A stretch of DNA of 39,638 bases. It comes from an uncultured Porphyromonadaceae bacterium. Lineage in GTDB: Bacteria > Bacteroidota > Bacteroidia > Bacteroidales > Muribaculaceae. Below, piece by piece: positions 1-8,314 of the stretch. Under the pieces are notes generated by a model that saw only the letters and a program-made list of their open reading frames with translations, was not told the DNA's origin and made no database searches. How positions within the stretch are numbered: the stretch's first letter is position 1; the number at the start of each line of letters is the position of its first letter. The position numbers and the translations under genes were made by a program. Location of the stretch: positions 1 through 39,638 of the forward strand of contig CAJKRG010000024.1 of NCBI GenBank assembly GCA_905202215.1, written 5' to 3'.

Positions 1-328
1 CGCAGTATATCTCCACGGTGTCGGCGTCATAGAGAATGACCACACGTTTGCCGACGTGTTCTCTGGGTACGCTGTAGTGATGCTTGAAAAGCGACACATA
101 GCAGTTCTTCCCGACAGTCATCAGCTTGCGTTCCTTCACTGTGAAGCGCCGCTCGGGCAGCGGACGCAGCATGTCTTTTTCCATACGGTTGAACATCTGC
201 ACCCGTGAGACGTCCCGCCCGGCCATTGTCTTTTCGTTGAAATCGAGCAACGAGATATGGATGGCGGTGTTAAGCTCGTCAAGGCTGCCGAACGTCATTC
301 CCTCGATATCGGCATAGACGGATTTGTA
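1..328 (-). pseudogene. istA: IS21-type transposase IstA remnant (5'-truncated)
   Basis: On the minus strand the frame is open from position 328 to the window edge and encodes a peptide resembling the C-terminal part of IS21-family IstA transposases. It has the stretch SVYADIEGMTF followed by SLDELN, then LRPLPERR, and the beta-barrel-like segment HHYSVPREHVGKRV that follows the DDE core in this family. No start codon belongs to it: the coding frame is cut off at 328, exactly where the MITE-like element begins, and the missing N-terminal half is not found on the other side of that element, where an unrelated channel gene lies. The 3' end runs out of the window, so istB cannot be assessed. It is most likely a dead IS21 fragment. 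The family call is fairly secure from motifs; the inactivity is inferred from the truncation. Confidence 0.8.
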
Positions 329-667
329 AGAGGTTGTTTAATAAGATATGTGAATTCACAGGCCAAAAAGTCAGAGATGGATTTATATCTGAGTTGAAGG
401 AGCATAGCGGTGGCTATGTGACTGAAACGAAGGTATAAAGACACTCTGAATTTTTGGAGGCGAAGCCTTTGTTTTCATAATAATGGGGGTTATTGGGTCT
501 GTCTGATTGTGGCCGTTTTTTAACATTAGTACAGTCTTGGTGTCTTTTTGTTAACTTGCCCGTTGCTCATCGGTCACATAGCAACCGCTATGCTCCCTCT
601 TCACAATGTGCAATTTAAGCAAAAATACACCAACCTGTGGATTCACATATGTTATTAAACGACCTCT
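329..667 (-). mobile_element. MITE-like element, copy 1 (339 bp, terminal inverted repeats)
   Basis: The 339-bp unit begins AGAGGTTGTTTAATAAG and ends with the near reverse complement (TTAAACGACCTCT). It has terminal inverted repeats of roughly 34 bp. Each end also carries a subterminal hairpin with stem CATAGC/GCTATG (403-418 and 577-592). It contains no transposase-sized frame. A second copy in opposite orientation lies at 37605-37941, and part of a third is at 39577-39638. No convincing target-site duplication is visible. It separates the istA remnant from the mechanosensitive-channel gene, whose TAG stop overlaps the element's last two bases. It is probably a non-autonomous insertion element mobilised in trans; the autonomous partner is not in the window. 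Confidence 0.75.
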
Positions 668-1853
668 AATCCTGATCTCCCGATCTCCTGAAATCGTTTC
701 CCGCCGGAGTCTGGAACATCCGCAGACCGAACTCGGCTACGACGGCATATACATGGTCGAAAATATCGCTCTGTATATGCTCGAACGCCTTCCATTCGAC
801 GGTGCTTGTGAAGAAATAGAGCTGAAGCGGCAGCCCGGAGGGCGTAGGCTCCATCTGACGCACCATTGCGATCATGTCGTGATTTATGTCGGGGTGATGC
901 TCGAGATAGTGCTCGAGGTAGCGGCGCAGAAGGTTGAGATTGACCGTACGGACGGCGTCGGCTATGTCGAGGCCTTCGAGCCAGCCGCGCTGCCCGAGCT
1001 TCTGAAGCTCTTCAGACGTGCAGAACCGCACCGAATTGATGTCGATATATATCGGACGCTCCACGCGCCTGCCGCCCGACTCGCGCATTGCCTGATAGTT
1101 GCGGAATGAGTCGGCCACGAGAGAGTAGGGCGGTATGGTGCTTATCGAGTTGTCCCAGTTTCTCACTTTTACGGCCGTGAGGGTTATTTCGAGCACTTCG
1201 CCGTTGGCGCCGTATTTATCGGCCACGATCCAGTCGCCGATATGAAGCATTTTGTTGACCGTGAGCTGCACCGAAGCCACGAAACCGAGAATGGTATCCT
1301 TGAACACCAACATCATGATACCTGCCGTGGCGCCCAGGGCGGTGAGTATGGCCAGCGGACCGCGTCCGAAAAGGATACTGCAGCAGATGAGCACGCCGAC
1401 GCATATCGCTATCACCTTGATGGTCTGGAAGAGACCCCGCACGGCCCATATCTTATATCGCTGACGTGCCTTGACGGCCTCATAGAGATTGTCGGCCAGA
1501 ATCATTATGATATATATGTACGTGCCCAGGATGTAGAGCGCCGTGATGATGCCGAGCCAGTGTATGCCGTCTGTGCCCTGGCTGAAGAATCCCGGCAGCA
1601 GCCAGTTGACTATCAGTGCCGGCACAAGCTGTGCTATGGCGTTCAGCATGCGGGTATTGAGGATATCGTCGTCCCACTCGGTCTTGCTTACATTGACTAT
1701 GTAGTGCTCGATATGCGGGATTATGAACTTGGCCAGTTTGTACGACAGATAGGCCACAAGGGCGATTCCGGCCAGAAGTATGGCCGTGATGATGTTGGAG
1801 GAGTATGGTGTGCCGATGTTTTCGGCAAGAAAGGTTTTGACAGTCTCGAACAT
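666..1853 (-). CDS. Mechanosensitive ion channel, YbdG/MscS family
   Basis: This 395-residue membrane protein should sit in the inner membrane and open under hypo-osmotic tension. Hydrophobic helices occupy about residues 20-45, 72-90, 98-118 and 140-190. They are followed by the MscS pore-helix-like segment (GPLAILTALGATAGIM) and the beta-domain motif GDWIVADKYGANGEVLEI, typical of MscS-like proteins. The long C-terminal part, with WKAFEHIQSDIFDH and the ending LRMFQTPAG, resembles the YbdG subfamily rather than short MscS. I place the start at the ATG at 1853 (MFETVKTF) because 17 more upstream residues fit neither the family nor a signal. The stop codon TAG lies at the boundary with the MITE-like element, so the last residues may have been altered by that insertion. 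Confidence 0.85.
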   Translation of the reverse strand: MFETVKTFLAENIGTPYSSNIITAILLAGIALVAYLSYKLAKFIIPHIEHYIVNVSKTEWDDDILNTRMLNAIAQLVPALIVNWLLPGFFSQGTDGIHWLGIITALYILGTYIYIIMILADNLYEAVKARQRYKIWAVRGLFQTIKVIAICVGVLICCSILFGRGPLAILTALGATAGIMMLVFKDTILGFVASVQLTVNKMLHIGDWIVADKYGANGEVLEITLTAVKVRNWDNSISTIPPYSLVADSFRNYQAMRESGGRRVERPIYIDINSVRFCTSEELQKLGQRGWLEGLDIADAVRTVNLNLLRRYLEHYLEHHPDINHDMIAMVRQMEPTPSGLPLQLYFFTSTVEWKAFEHIQSDIFDHVYAVVAEFGLRMFQTPAGNDFRRSGDQD

Positions 1854-1891
1854 TGGGCCGGAGGTGAGAAGTAAAGATGGGTGAAAAGAGA

Positions 1892-1948
1892 AAGGAATAA
1901 GCAATAAGGCTTGATGGCGGCTTGCCAGATCCTTATTACTTATTCCTT
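1892..1948. repeat. Intergenic inverted repeat, 18-bp arms
   Basis: The arms 1892-1909 and 1931-1948 are reverse complements with one mismatch and enclose a 21-nt loop. The arms are built from AT-rich words (AAGGAATAAG, AATAAGG). It lies between fabF and the channel gene, both on the minus strand, and could act as a 3' end or processing hairpin for fabF mRNA. There is no clear T-run of a classical intrinsic terminator. Confidence 0.6.
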
Positions 1949-1975
1949 GTTATTTATGGCTTAAAAAGCGTGTGC

Positions 1976-3247
1976 TTATTTTTCGAATTTCTTCACGATT
2001 ACGGTGGCATTGTGGCCGCCGAAACCGAAGGAATTCGAGAGTGCGGCGCGCACGGTGCGCTTCTGGGCGCGGTCGAAGGTGAAGTTGAGGGTGTAGTCGA
2101 TTTCCTCGTCTTTGTCTTCGGGATCGTGGTTGATCGTGGGAGGAACGATGTCTTCCTCAACTGCCTTGATGCTGAATACTGCTTCGAGAGCGCCTGTGGC
2201 TCCGAGGAGGTGTCCGGTCATCGACTTGGTCGAGGATATGTTGAGTTTGTGTGCTGCCTCGCCGAAGAGTTCTACGATGGCTTTCACTTCGGAAACGTCG
2301 CCCACGGGTGTCGATGTGCCGTGTACGTTGATGTAGTCGATGTCTTCGGGCTTCATGCCGGCATCGTCGAGAGCGCTCTGCATTGCGAGCTTGGCGCCGA
2401 GGCCGTCGGGGTGGGTGGCGGTGAGGTGGTATGCATCGGCCGAAAGACCGCCGCCTGCAACCTCGCAGTATATTTTGGCGCCGCGGGCAAGGGCGTGTTC
2501 GAGCTCTTCAAGTACGAGCACTGCCGAGCCTTCGCCCATCACGAAGCCGTCGCGGCTCTTGCTGAAGGGACGCGATGCGGTCTGGGGGCTGTCGTTGCGG
2601 GTCGACAGGGCGTGCATGGAGTTGAAGCCGCCCACGCCGGCCGGGAAGATGGCTGCTTCGGCACCGCCGGTGATCATCACGTCGGCTTTGCCAAGACGGA
2701 TGAGGTTGAATGCGTCGATAATGGCGTTGTTGCTCGAAGCGCAGGCCGAAACGACACCATAGTTGGGGCCATGATAGCCGTACTCCATCGAGATGTGGCC
2801 GCTTGCGATGTCGGCGATCATCTTGGGGATGAAGAAGGGATTGTATTTGGGGCCCTTGTCGGCGTTCATGGCGTAATATCCGGCTTCTTCCTCGAAGGTA
2901 TGGAGGCCACCGATACCGGCTGCCACGATCACGCCTACGCGGTTCTTGTCGATATTCTTGCCTTCTTCGGCCTCGATTCCGGCGTCGGCCACGGCCTGAC
3001 GGGCTGCGACCAGCGCATACTGTGCGTACAGGTCGAGCTGACGGGCCTTGCGGCGGTCGAAATGATCCTCGGCTTTGAAACCTTTTACTTCGCAGGCGAA
3101 CTGGGTTTTGAACAGGCTGGCATCGAAATGGGTGATGGGGCCGGCACCGCTCACGCCTGCTTTGGCGTTCTCCCAGGTGGTGGCAACATCGTTGCCGAGC
3201 GGGGTGATAGCTCCAAGGCCGGTAACTACGACTCTTTTAAGTTCCAT
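1976..3247 (-). CDS. fabF: Beta-ketoacyl-ACP synthase II
   Basis: This 423-residue enzyme catalyses the decarboxylative condensation of malonyl-ACP with acyl-ACP in fatty-acid elongation (type II FAS, cytoplasm). The thiolase-fold active site is complete: nucleophile Cys169 in VVSACASSN, His309 in NVHGTSTP, Lys341 and His346 in STKSMTGHLLGA. The C-terminal glycine-rich NSFGFGGHN is also present. Length and residue spacing match bacterial FabF. The chosen start is the ATG at 3247 (MELKRVVVTG), because the upstream in-frame extension encodes unrelated residues. It lies 120 bp downstream of acpP on the same strand, the common acpP-fabF arrangement, so the two are probably co-transcribed. Confidence 0.97.
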   Translation of the reverse strand: MELKRVVVTGLGAITPLGNDVATTWENAKAGVSGAGPITHFDASLFKTQFACEVKGFKAEDHFDRRKARQLDLYAQYALVAARQAVADAGIEAEEGKNIDKNRVGVIVAAGIGGLHTFEEEAGYYAMNADKGPKYNPFFIPKMIADIASGHISMEYGYHGPNYGVVSACASSNNAIIDAFNLIRLGKADVMITGGAEAAIFPAGVGGFNSMHALSTRNDSPQTASRPFSKSRDGFVMGEGSAVLVLEELEHALARGAKIYCEVAGGGLSADAYHLTATHPDGLGAKLAMQSALDDAGMKPEDIDYINVHGTSTPVGDVSEVKAIVELFGEAAHKLNISSTKSMTGHLLGATGALEAVFSIKAVEEDIVPPTINHDPEDKDEEIDYTLNFTFDRAQKRTVRAALSNSFGFGGHNATVIVKKFEK

Positions 3248-3367
3248 TATACGTGTGGGTGTTTGGTTCAGTTTGTGAAGAGAGAGGGGGAGGTATACAT
3301 AGTAAAAACCGCCGTGCTCTTTCACTGTGGAAATTCGCGGCGGCTGTATTGTGCTTGTGTCGTGTCC

Positions 3368-3604
3368 TTACTTCGCGTTGGCCTCAACGAAAGCAACGGC
3401 GTCGCCGACGGTTTTGATTTTTTCAGCTTCTTCGTCGGGAATGGTGATACCGAATTCTTTTTCGAAGTCCATGATGAGTTCTACGGTATCGAGGGAGTCT
3501 GCGCCGAGGTCGGTGATGAAGCCTGCGCTTTCGGTTACTTTTTCGGGTTCAACGCCGAGCTTGTCAACTACGATGTTTTTTACGCGATCTGCAATTTCTG
3601 ACAT
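3368..3604 (-). CDS. acpP: Acyl carrier protein
   Basis: This 78-residue acidic protein carries acyl intermediates of fatty-acid synthesis on a 4'-phosphopantetheine arm. The attachment site is Ser37 in the invariant DSL motif (LGADSLDTVEL). The four-helix pattern and acidic recognition helix are intact. It precedes fabF on the minus strand and is likely the first gene of that operon. A candidate minus-strand -7 box (TTACTTTG, one mismatch to the Bacteroidetes consensus) lies at 3648-3655, about 44 nt from the start codon, without a clear -33 box. Confidence 0.97.
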   Translation of the reverse strand: MSEIADRVKNIVVDKLGVEPEKVTESAGFITDLGADSLDTVELIMDFEKEFGITIPDEEAEKIKTVGDAVAFVEANAK

Positions 3605-3836
3605 GATAGTATAGTTTTAAATTTTAGTAAATTCACGTTTTGCGGTGCAAAGTAAGCAATTTTTCTTCAAAATAGGAAATTAAATGGTGTGTATTTTACA
3701 CACCGTGCCTCCTGCAGAGGAGCTGAAACGCCTCTACAGAGTGCTCTGGCACTGTTTTGGTCTCAACGGTGAAAAAATGTTAAGCCTCCCCGCGGTCAGG
3801 CTTTTAGCCTTAAATCCTTGCGTGAAAGGAAATAAA
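3605..3836. other. Divergent spacer between acpP and pnp with a 19-bp palindrome
   Basis: No credible gene lies here. It must contain the acpP promoter (minus) and leads into the pnp promoter (plus). A perfect inverted repeat GGTGTGTA-TTT-TACACACC lies at 3686-3704. Small hairpins follow (CTCCT/AGGAG, AGTGC/GCACT). The 19-bp palindrome could be an operator for a dimeric regulator or an RNA hairpin; nothing in the window identifies a cognate factor. Confidence 0.5.
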
Positions 3837-3868
3837 TTTGGAAAAGGCGCGGCATTTTCGTATCTTTG
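3837..3868 (+). promoter_or_regulatory. Bacteroidetes-type promoter of pnp
   Basis: TTTG at 3837-3840, a 20-nt spacer, then TATCTTTG at 3861-3868 match the Bacteroidetes sigma-ABfr consensus TTTG / TAnnTTTG. The predicted start of transcription gives a leader of about 33 nt before the pnp ATG at 3907. Confidence 0.8.
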
Positions 3869-3906
3869 CGCGATTTTACGACGTAACATACATTTTTTAT
3901 AATTTT

Positions 3907-6168
3907 ATGAATCCCATCAAAAAAACCATCGAACTGCCCGACGGCCGCACGATCACCATCGAGACCGGCAAGTTGGCAAAGCAGGCCGATGGAGCGGTAG
4001 AAGTGCGCATGGGCAACACCATGCTCCTCGCCACTGTCGTTTCTGCTAAGGAAGCGGGCGAAGGAGTCGATTTCATGCCACTGCAGGTTGAATACAAAGA
4101 GAAATTCTCCGCTGCCGGTCGTTTCCCCGGCGGCTTCCTCAAACGCGAAGGACGTGCGAGCGACTATGAAATCCTCACCGCCCGTCTGGTCGACCGCGTG
4201 CTCCGTCCCCTCTTCCCGGACAACTATCACGCCGACACCTTCGTCAATATCATCCTCTTCTCGGCCGACGGAGTCGACGCCCCCGACTGTCTCGCCGGTC
4301 TTGCGGCTTCGGCTGCCATCGCTGTCAGCGATATCCCCTTCAACGGCCCCATCTCCGAAGTGCGTGTGGCCCGTGTCGACGGTAAATTCGTAATCGACCC
4401 GACCTTCGAAGAACTCCAGAAAGCCGACATGGAACTCATGGTCGGCGCTACCTACGACAACATCATGATGGTCGAAGGCGAAATGGACGAAGTGAGCGAG
4501 GCCGAGCTTCTCGCCGCTCTCCGTGCCGCACACGACGCCATCAAGGCTCAGTGCAAGGTACAGATGGAACTTGCCGAGGCCGTCGGCAAGGCAAAACGCG
4601 AATATTGCCACGAAGTCAACGACGAAGCCCTCCGTGCCGACGTGCACGAGAAGTGCTATGACCGCGCATATGCCATCGCGAAAGCCGGCTGCGCCGACAA
4701 ACACTGGCGTCAGGACAGCTTCGACGCCATCTGCGACGAATATATCGAATCGCTTCCCGAAGAAGAGCGCGACGAAAAGGCTCCTCTCGTAAAGCGTTAC
4801 TATCACGACGTGGAGAAAGAGGCCGTGCGCCGCTGCATTCTCGACGAGGGCATACGTCTCGACGGCCGCAAGACCACCGAGATCCGTCCTATCTGGATCG
4901 AGACAGACTATCTTCCCGGCCCCCACGGATCCGCTGTCTTCACCCGCGGCGAGACCCAGGCCCTCGCTACCGTGACCCTGGGTACAAAACTCGACGAGAA
5001 GATCCTCGACGACGTTCTCAATCAGGGCCGCGAGCGCTTCCTCCTCCACTATAACTTCCCTCCTTTCTCCACCGGCGAAGCCAAGGCTCAGCGCGGCGTA
5101 GGCCGTCGCGAGGTAGGCCACGGCAACCTCGCCCACCGCGCCCTCAAGCGCATGTTCCCCAAAGATTTCCCCTACGTATGCCGCGTAGTGAGCGATATCC
5201 TCGAAAGTAACGGCTCGTCTTCGATGGCCACCGTCTGCGCCGGCACTCTGGCGCTTCTCGACGCCGGCGTCAAGATGCGCAAGCCCGTCAGCGGTATCGC
5301 CATGGGTCTTATCACCGACACCGCTTCCGGCAAATATGCCGTGCTCAGCGATATCCTCGGCGACGAAGACCACCTCGGCGACATGGACTTCAAGGTGACC
5401 GGTACCGCCGACGGCATTACCGCAACCCAGATGGACATCAAGTGCGACGGCCTCAGCTATGAGATCCTCGAGAAAGCCCTTCTCCAGGCCCGCGACGGTC
5501 GTCTCCATATCCTCAACCTCATCAACGAAGCTATCCCCGCACCCCGCGAGGACTACAAGCCCAATGTGCCCCGTATCGTCACCATGCTCATTCCCAAAGA
5601 GCTTATCGGTGCTGTTATCGGCCCGGGCGGAAAGATCATCCAGGGTATACAGGAAGAAAGCGGCGCTACCGTTTCCATCGACGAAATCGAGGAAGGCGGA
5701 TACATCGAGGTGGCTGCCCCCAACCGCGATGCCATCGACAAGGCTCTCGCCATGATCAACGCCATCGTCGAGCTGCCTGAAGAAGGTAAGGTTTACGACG
5801 GCACAGTCCGCTCCATCATGGACTTCGGCGCATTCGTCGAATTCATGCCCCACCGCGACGGTCTCCTCCACATCAGCGAAATCGCATGGGAACGTCTCGA
5901 CGACATGGCCGCCTCCGGTCTCAAGGAAGGCGACAAGGTTCAGGTGAAGCTCATCGAAATCGACAAGAAGACCGGCAAATACCGCCTCTCGATGCGTGCC
6001 CTTCTGCCCAAACCCGAAGGCTACGTTGAGCCTCAGCGCGCTCCCCGTGGCGAACGCGGCCCGCGCCGTGAGGGTGGCGACCGTCCCCGTCGCGAAGGCG
6101 GCGACCGTCCGCGCCGTGAAGGCGACCGCGGTCCCCGTCGCGAACCCCGCGCACCCAAGAAAGACTAA
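3907..6168 (+). CDS. pnp: Polynucleotide phosphorylase (PNPase)
   Basis: This 753-residue 3'-5' exoribonuclease degrades RNA phosphorolytically. Domain order is standard: RNase PH domain 1, the all-helical linker, RNase PH domain 2 (around 330-540, with RGETQALATVTLG and the KMRKPVSGIAMGL core), a KH domain near 564-620 (IGAVIGPGGKIIQGI), and an S1 domain near 627-700 (GTVRSIMDFGAFVEF). An unusual Arg/Gly-rich tail of about 50 residues follows S1, with repeated GGDRPRREG-like units, longer than in the roughly 710-residue E. coli enzyme. The start ATG at 3907 (MNPIKKTIELPD) fits the promoter and the family; an upstream in-frame ATG would lie before the predicted transcription start. The gene is apparently monocistronic, ending in a strong terminator 9 nt after the stop. 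Confidence 0.97.
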   Translation: MNPIKKTIELPDGRTITIETGKLAKQADGAVEVRMGNTMLLATVVSAKEAGEGVDFMPLQVEYKEKFSAAGRFPGGFLKREGRASDYEILTARLVDRVLRPLFPDNYHADTFVNIILFSADGVDAPDCLAGLAASAAIAVSDIPFNGPISEVRVARVDGKFVIDPTFEELQKADMELMVGATYDNIMMVEGEMDEVSEAELLAALRAAHDAIKAQCKVQMELAEAVGKAKREYCHEVNDEALRADVHEKCYDRAYAIAKAGCADKHWRQDSFDAICDEYIESLPEEERDEKAPLVKRYYHDVEKEAVRRCILDEGIRLDGRKTTEIRPIWIETDYLPGPHGSAVFTRGETQALATVTLGTKLDEKILDDVLNQGRERFLLHYNFPPFSTGEAKAQRGVGRREVGHGNLAHRALKRMFPKDFPYVCRVVSDILESNGSSSMATVCAGTLALLDAGVKMRKPVSGIAMGLITDTASGKYAVLSDILGDEDHLGDMDFKVTGTADGITATQMDIKCDGLSYEILEKALLQARDGRLHILNLINEAIPAPREDYKPNVPRIVTMLIPKELIGAVIGPGGKIIQGIQEESGATVSIDEIEEGGYIEVAAPNRDAIDKALAMINAIVELPEEGKVYDGTVRSIMDFGAFVEFMPHRDGLLHISEIAWERLDDMAASGLKEGDKVQVKLIEIDKKTGKYRLSMRALLPKPEGYVEPQRAPRGERGPRREGGDRPRREGGDRPRREGDRGPRREPRAPKKD

Positions 6169-6176
6169 TTGAACCC

Positions 6177-6220
6177 TATGCATAAAAAATCGCCGGAAGC
6201 GCTGCTCCCGGCGATTTTTT
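6177..6220. terminator. Bidirectional intrinsic terminator of pnp (repeat copy A)
   Basis: A 13-bp perfect stem AAAAAATCGCCGG / CCGGCGATTTTTT with an 11-nt loop. The A-tract on one side and T-tract on the other make it functional on both strands. The whole 44-bp sequence recurs without a mismatch at 8315-8358. Confidence 0.9.
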
Positions 6221-6230
6221 AGTGCAAATA

Positions 6231-6261
6231 TTTGTAAATGTAAAAAAAATCAGTATATTTG
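6231..6261 (+). promoter_or_regulatory. Promoter of the C10 protease cassette
   Basis: TTTG at 6231-6234, a 19-nt A-rich spacer, then TATATTTG at 6254-6261. This is an essentially perfect Bacteroidetes promoter, giving a leader of about 25 nt before the ATG at 6292. It lies inside the AT-rich insert, so the cassette brings its own promoter. Confidence 0.8.
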
Positions 6262-6291
6262 CGCATCGACACAATCCTAACAGCTATTACT

Positions 6292-7755
6292 ATGAAAAAA
6301 ATTACTGCATTTTTGATTGTCGCATATGTGTTTGCGGCTTGTGCTGATTTAGATGAAGTGTCTGTACAAGAGTCGCTTAATGACATCGCGCATGTGTTGG
6401 CGGTTGTCGAACCAGAACCTGATACAATAAACGTTAATCAATTTGAAATTCAACGAGTGCTAAACTACTTGAATCGGAATGATGATAAACCTGGTTCACG
6501 CTATGCGGTAACATATGAAACATCAACGATATGCGATTCCGAAGGCAATGAAGCCTTATATATTGTAAATTATCCTGAAAGCGGAGGCTTTTACATAATT
6601 AGCGCACGCAAGGACGGTTGTCCGGTTCTTGCATTCAGTACGGAAGGCAATTTTAATGTTTCTGATTTTAAAGAGTCTGATTTGTTGACATGGCTTGAAA
6701 CGAGTGCACATCAAGTGACGCACATGCAAGCGATATCGCCTGATAGTGCGGCGCTCAATAGAAAGCGTTGGACGCAGTTTGAAAAACCAATGCATTCAAA
6801 TCTCAATAGCGTATCAAGCCGGGCTCTTGATTCAGGCGAATTGCAGCGACTAACTGGGATAATGATGAATAAAACATGTGAATGGATGACGCAGAATGAA
6901 ACAGAATTTTATGACTATCAGTCTTTCAGAACGCGTTATCCTGATAAGGCTGAATATTATGACGAGGTGCTTCCTGGCGGAATGATATATCTATCATATT
7001 ATGAGGATTATGAACAGCTCACAATGTTTGTGGAATATACGGAGACTACTAAATTTGGGAATGATTATAATGCTTATAGCATAGCTTGGGGTCAGAAGCA
7101 GGATTTCGCAAAATTATTTCCTATATGGCAATATGATTCATATGGTAATCCGATATATTATGCTCCAGGTTGTACAACGATTGCAGCTGCTCAAATAATG
7201 AGGGAATACCAATGGCCCGAGTACTTGCCGTGGGATAAGATGCCAAAAAAATCGGCAACGCCAGAAATATGTAGTTTTTTGTATGATCTTGCAAGCGTCT
7301 CTAATCCAAATTACAATCCTGAAACTGGAGAAACGGGTATTTTTTTGGAAGACATGGCCCGAACCTTGAAAAGTTATGGCTATAAAGCTAAATACCATAG
7401 TAAGTTTAGTGGAAATAATATGGAGTTTCCATGCGTAGTTCATAGCGCATTTAAAGCTAAGAGCACAGGTGGAGCAACTGAGCATGCATGGTATGTAGAT
7501 GGTACCTATGGTTGGGTTAGTGAACGATTTCTTGAAGTCTGGAGTTTTCCACAGCCCAATGAGTTCAGATGTGTTGATAAAATATCTTTATCTGAATATC
7601 CTGAATCCTCACCGGTATTTCATTATGTGAATTGGGGGTGGGGTGAAAATGAGGGTAATGGCTGGTATTATAATATCGAGAATATTGCGCCGCCAGGACA
7701 GACGAATATCGGCATGAGATGCATGATAACCGGGATACGACCTAATGTCAAATAA
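6292..7755 (+). CDS. C10 (streptopain-type) cysteine protease, lipoprotein
   Basis: This 487-residue predicted lipoprotein begins with a signal peptide and lipobox (YVFAAC, Cys17), so it is probably membrane-anchored outside the cytoplasm. A SpeB-type inhibitory prodomain follows: GGFYIISARKDG then VLAFSTEGNF resembles the propeptide fold of family C10. The protease domain has the nucleophile Cys294 in APGCTTIAAAQIM, the catalytic His398 in EHAWYVDG, and the downstream NWGWGENEGNGWY typical of streptopain and Bacteroidales homologues. ATG 6292 is preferred over an upstream ATG because it opens the signal peptide and lies after the promoter. A small lipoprotein gene starts 15 nt downstream. 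Codon use is strikingly AT-rich compared with pnp and the fimbrial genes, and the pair is bracketed by duplicated terminators, suggesting acquisition. The substrate is unknown. Confidence 0.9.
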   Translation: MKKITAFLIVAYVFAACADLDEVSVQESLNDIAHVLAVVEPEPDTINVNQFEIQRVLNYLNRNDDKPGSRYAVTYETSTICDSEGNEALYIVNYPESGGFYIISARKDGCPVLAFSTEGNFNVSDFKESDLLTWLETSAHQVTHMQAISPDSAALNRKRWTQFEKPMHSNLNSVSSRALDSGELQRLTGIMMNKTCEWMTQNETEFYDYQSFRTRYPDKAEYYDEVLPGGMIYLSYYEDYEQLTMFVEYTETTKFGNDYNAYSIAWGQKQDFAKLFPIWQYDSYGNPIYYAPGCTTIAAAQIMREYQWPEYLPWDKMPKKSATPEICSFLYDLASVSNPNYNPETGETGIFLEDMARTLKSYGYKAKYHSKFSGNNMEFPCVVHSAFKAKSTGGATEHAWYVDGTYGWVSERFLEVWSFPQPNEFRCVDKISLSEYPESSPVFHYVNWGWGENEGNGWYYNIENIAPPGQTNIGMRCMITGIRPNVK

Positions 7756-7770
7756 ATAAAAGATCTGCGA

Positions 7771-8265
7771 ATGAAAGTATTGAGTAAAATCATTGTCTTT
7801 ATATTGCTGCTCGGTGTTTTTTCGGGCTGCCATGATGAAGAAGAGGTGCTACCTCCTGGTTCAAGTTCATATTACTACTATGTAACTGTAACCGATGCCT
7901 CCGGCAACGATATGTTGGATCCAGATAATCAGTCGAATGTAATCAACTGCTTAAGTCTTGTCATTGACGGCATAAAATCACCGGTATATACGGTGAAACC
8001 GGAAGATACACCGTCAAAGTATGGGTTGATACAGACTCTCGATGGCGGTTTTAGCGCTTTAGGTGTCGGACCCTTTCAGACGTTCTCCAGACGTGATAAA
8101 AACATAGAGCTGAATATCAGTGGCACGACATACAATATTAAATCTGAAGTTCGCATAGAGGCTGTGGAAGAAGGCTCTGGCCAATTTATTTATGATGATA
8201 TTTATTTGAATGGTGAACTGTTGGAATTTATGAAGGCCCCTGTTGTAATTCCCATTACTATATAA
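7771..8265 (+). CDS. Small lipoprotein next to C10 protease, function unknown
   Basis: This 164-residue protein has a signal peptide and lipobox (GVFSGC, Cys20), an acidic linker (HDEEEV), then a Tyr-rich start (SSYYYYVTVTDASGN) and a beta-strand-rich body without recognised catalytic motifs. It starts 15 nt after the protease gene and shares its AT-rich composition, so the two form one transcription unit ended by the terminator at 8315-8358. In Bacteroides, C10 proteases are known to be encoded beside small inhibitor-type lipoproteins related to the SpeB propeptide; by position this protein could be such an inhibitor. I see no sequence motif that proves it. Alternatives are an immunity-like partner or an unrelated surface lipoprotein. 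Confidence 0.75.
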   Translation: MKVLSKIIVFILLLGVFSGCHDEEEVLPPGSSSYYYYVTVTDASGNDMLDPDNQSNVINCLSLVIDGIKSPVYTVKPEDTPSKYGLIQTLDGGFSALGVGPFQTFSRRDKNIELNISGTTYNIKSEVRIEAVEEGSGQFIYDDIYLNGELLEFMKAPVVIPITI

Positions 8266-8314
8266 GTGTGATGTGGGTTTAGCGACCCTAAGAAAGGCTT
8301 TCCTTAATAATTTA

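Noticed and set aside
606..1109. Plus-strand frame starting in the MITE-like element and running into the channel gene
   Set aside because: The first residues (MCNLSKNTP...) come from the element's terminal repeat and the rest is antisense to the mechanosensitive channel; the same prefix recurs at each copy because of the repeat, not because of a gene.
1922..3601. Long open plus-strand frame (559 codons) opposite fabF and acpP
   Set aside because: It is the antisense of two clear genes; the translation is Cys/Val/Phe/Gly-rich without any domain and reflects codon bias in the real genes.
3796..6183. Open minus-strand frame of 795 codons opposite pnp
   Set aside because: It mirrors PNPase codon usage, contains no recognisable domain, and has no promoter or family features.
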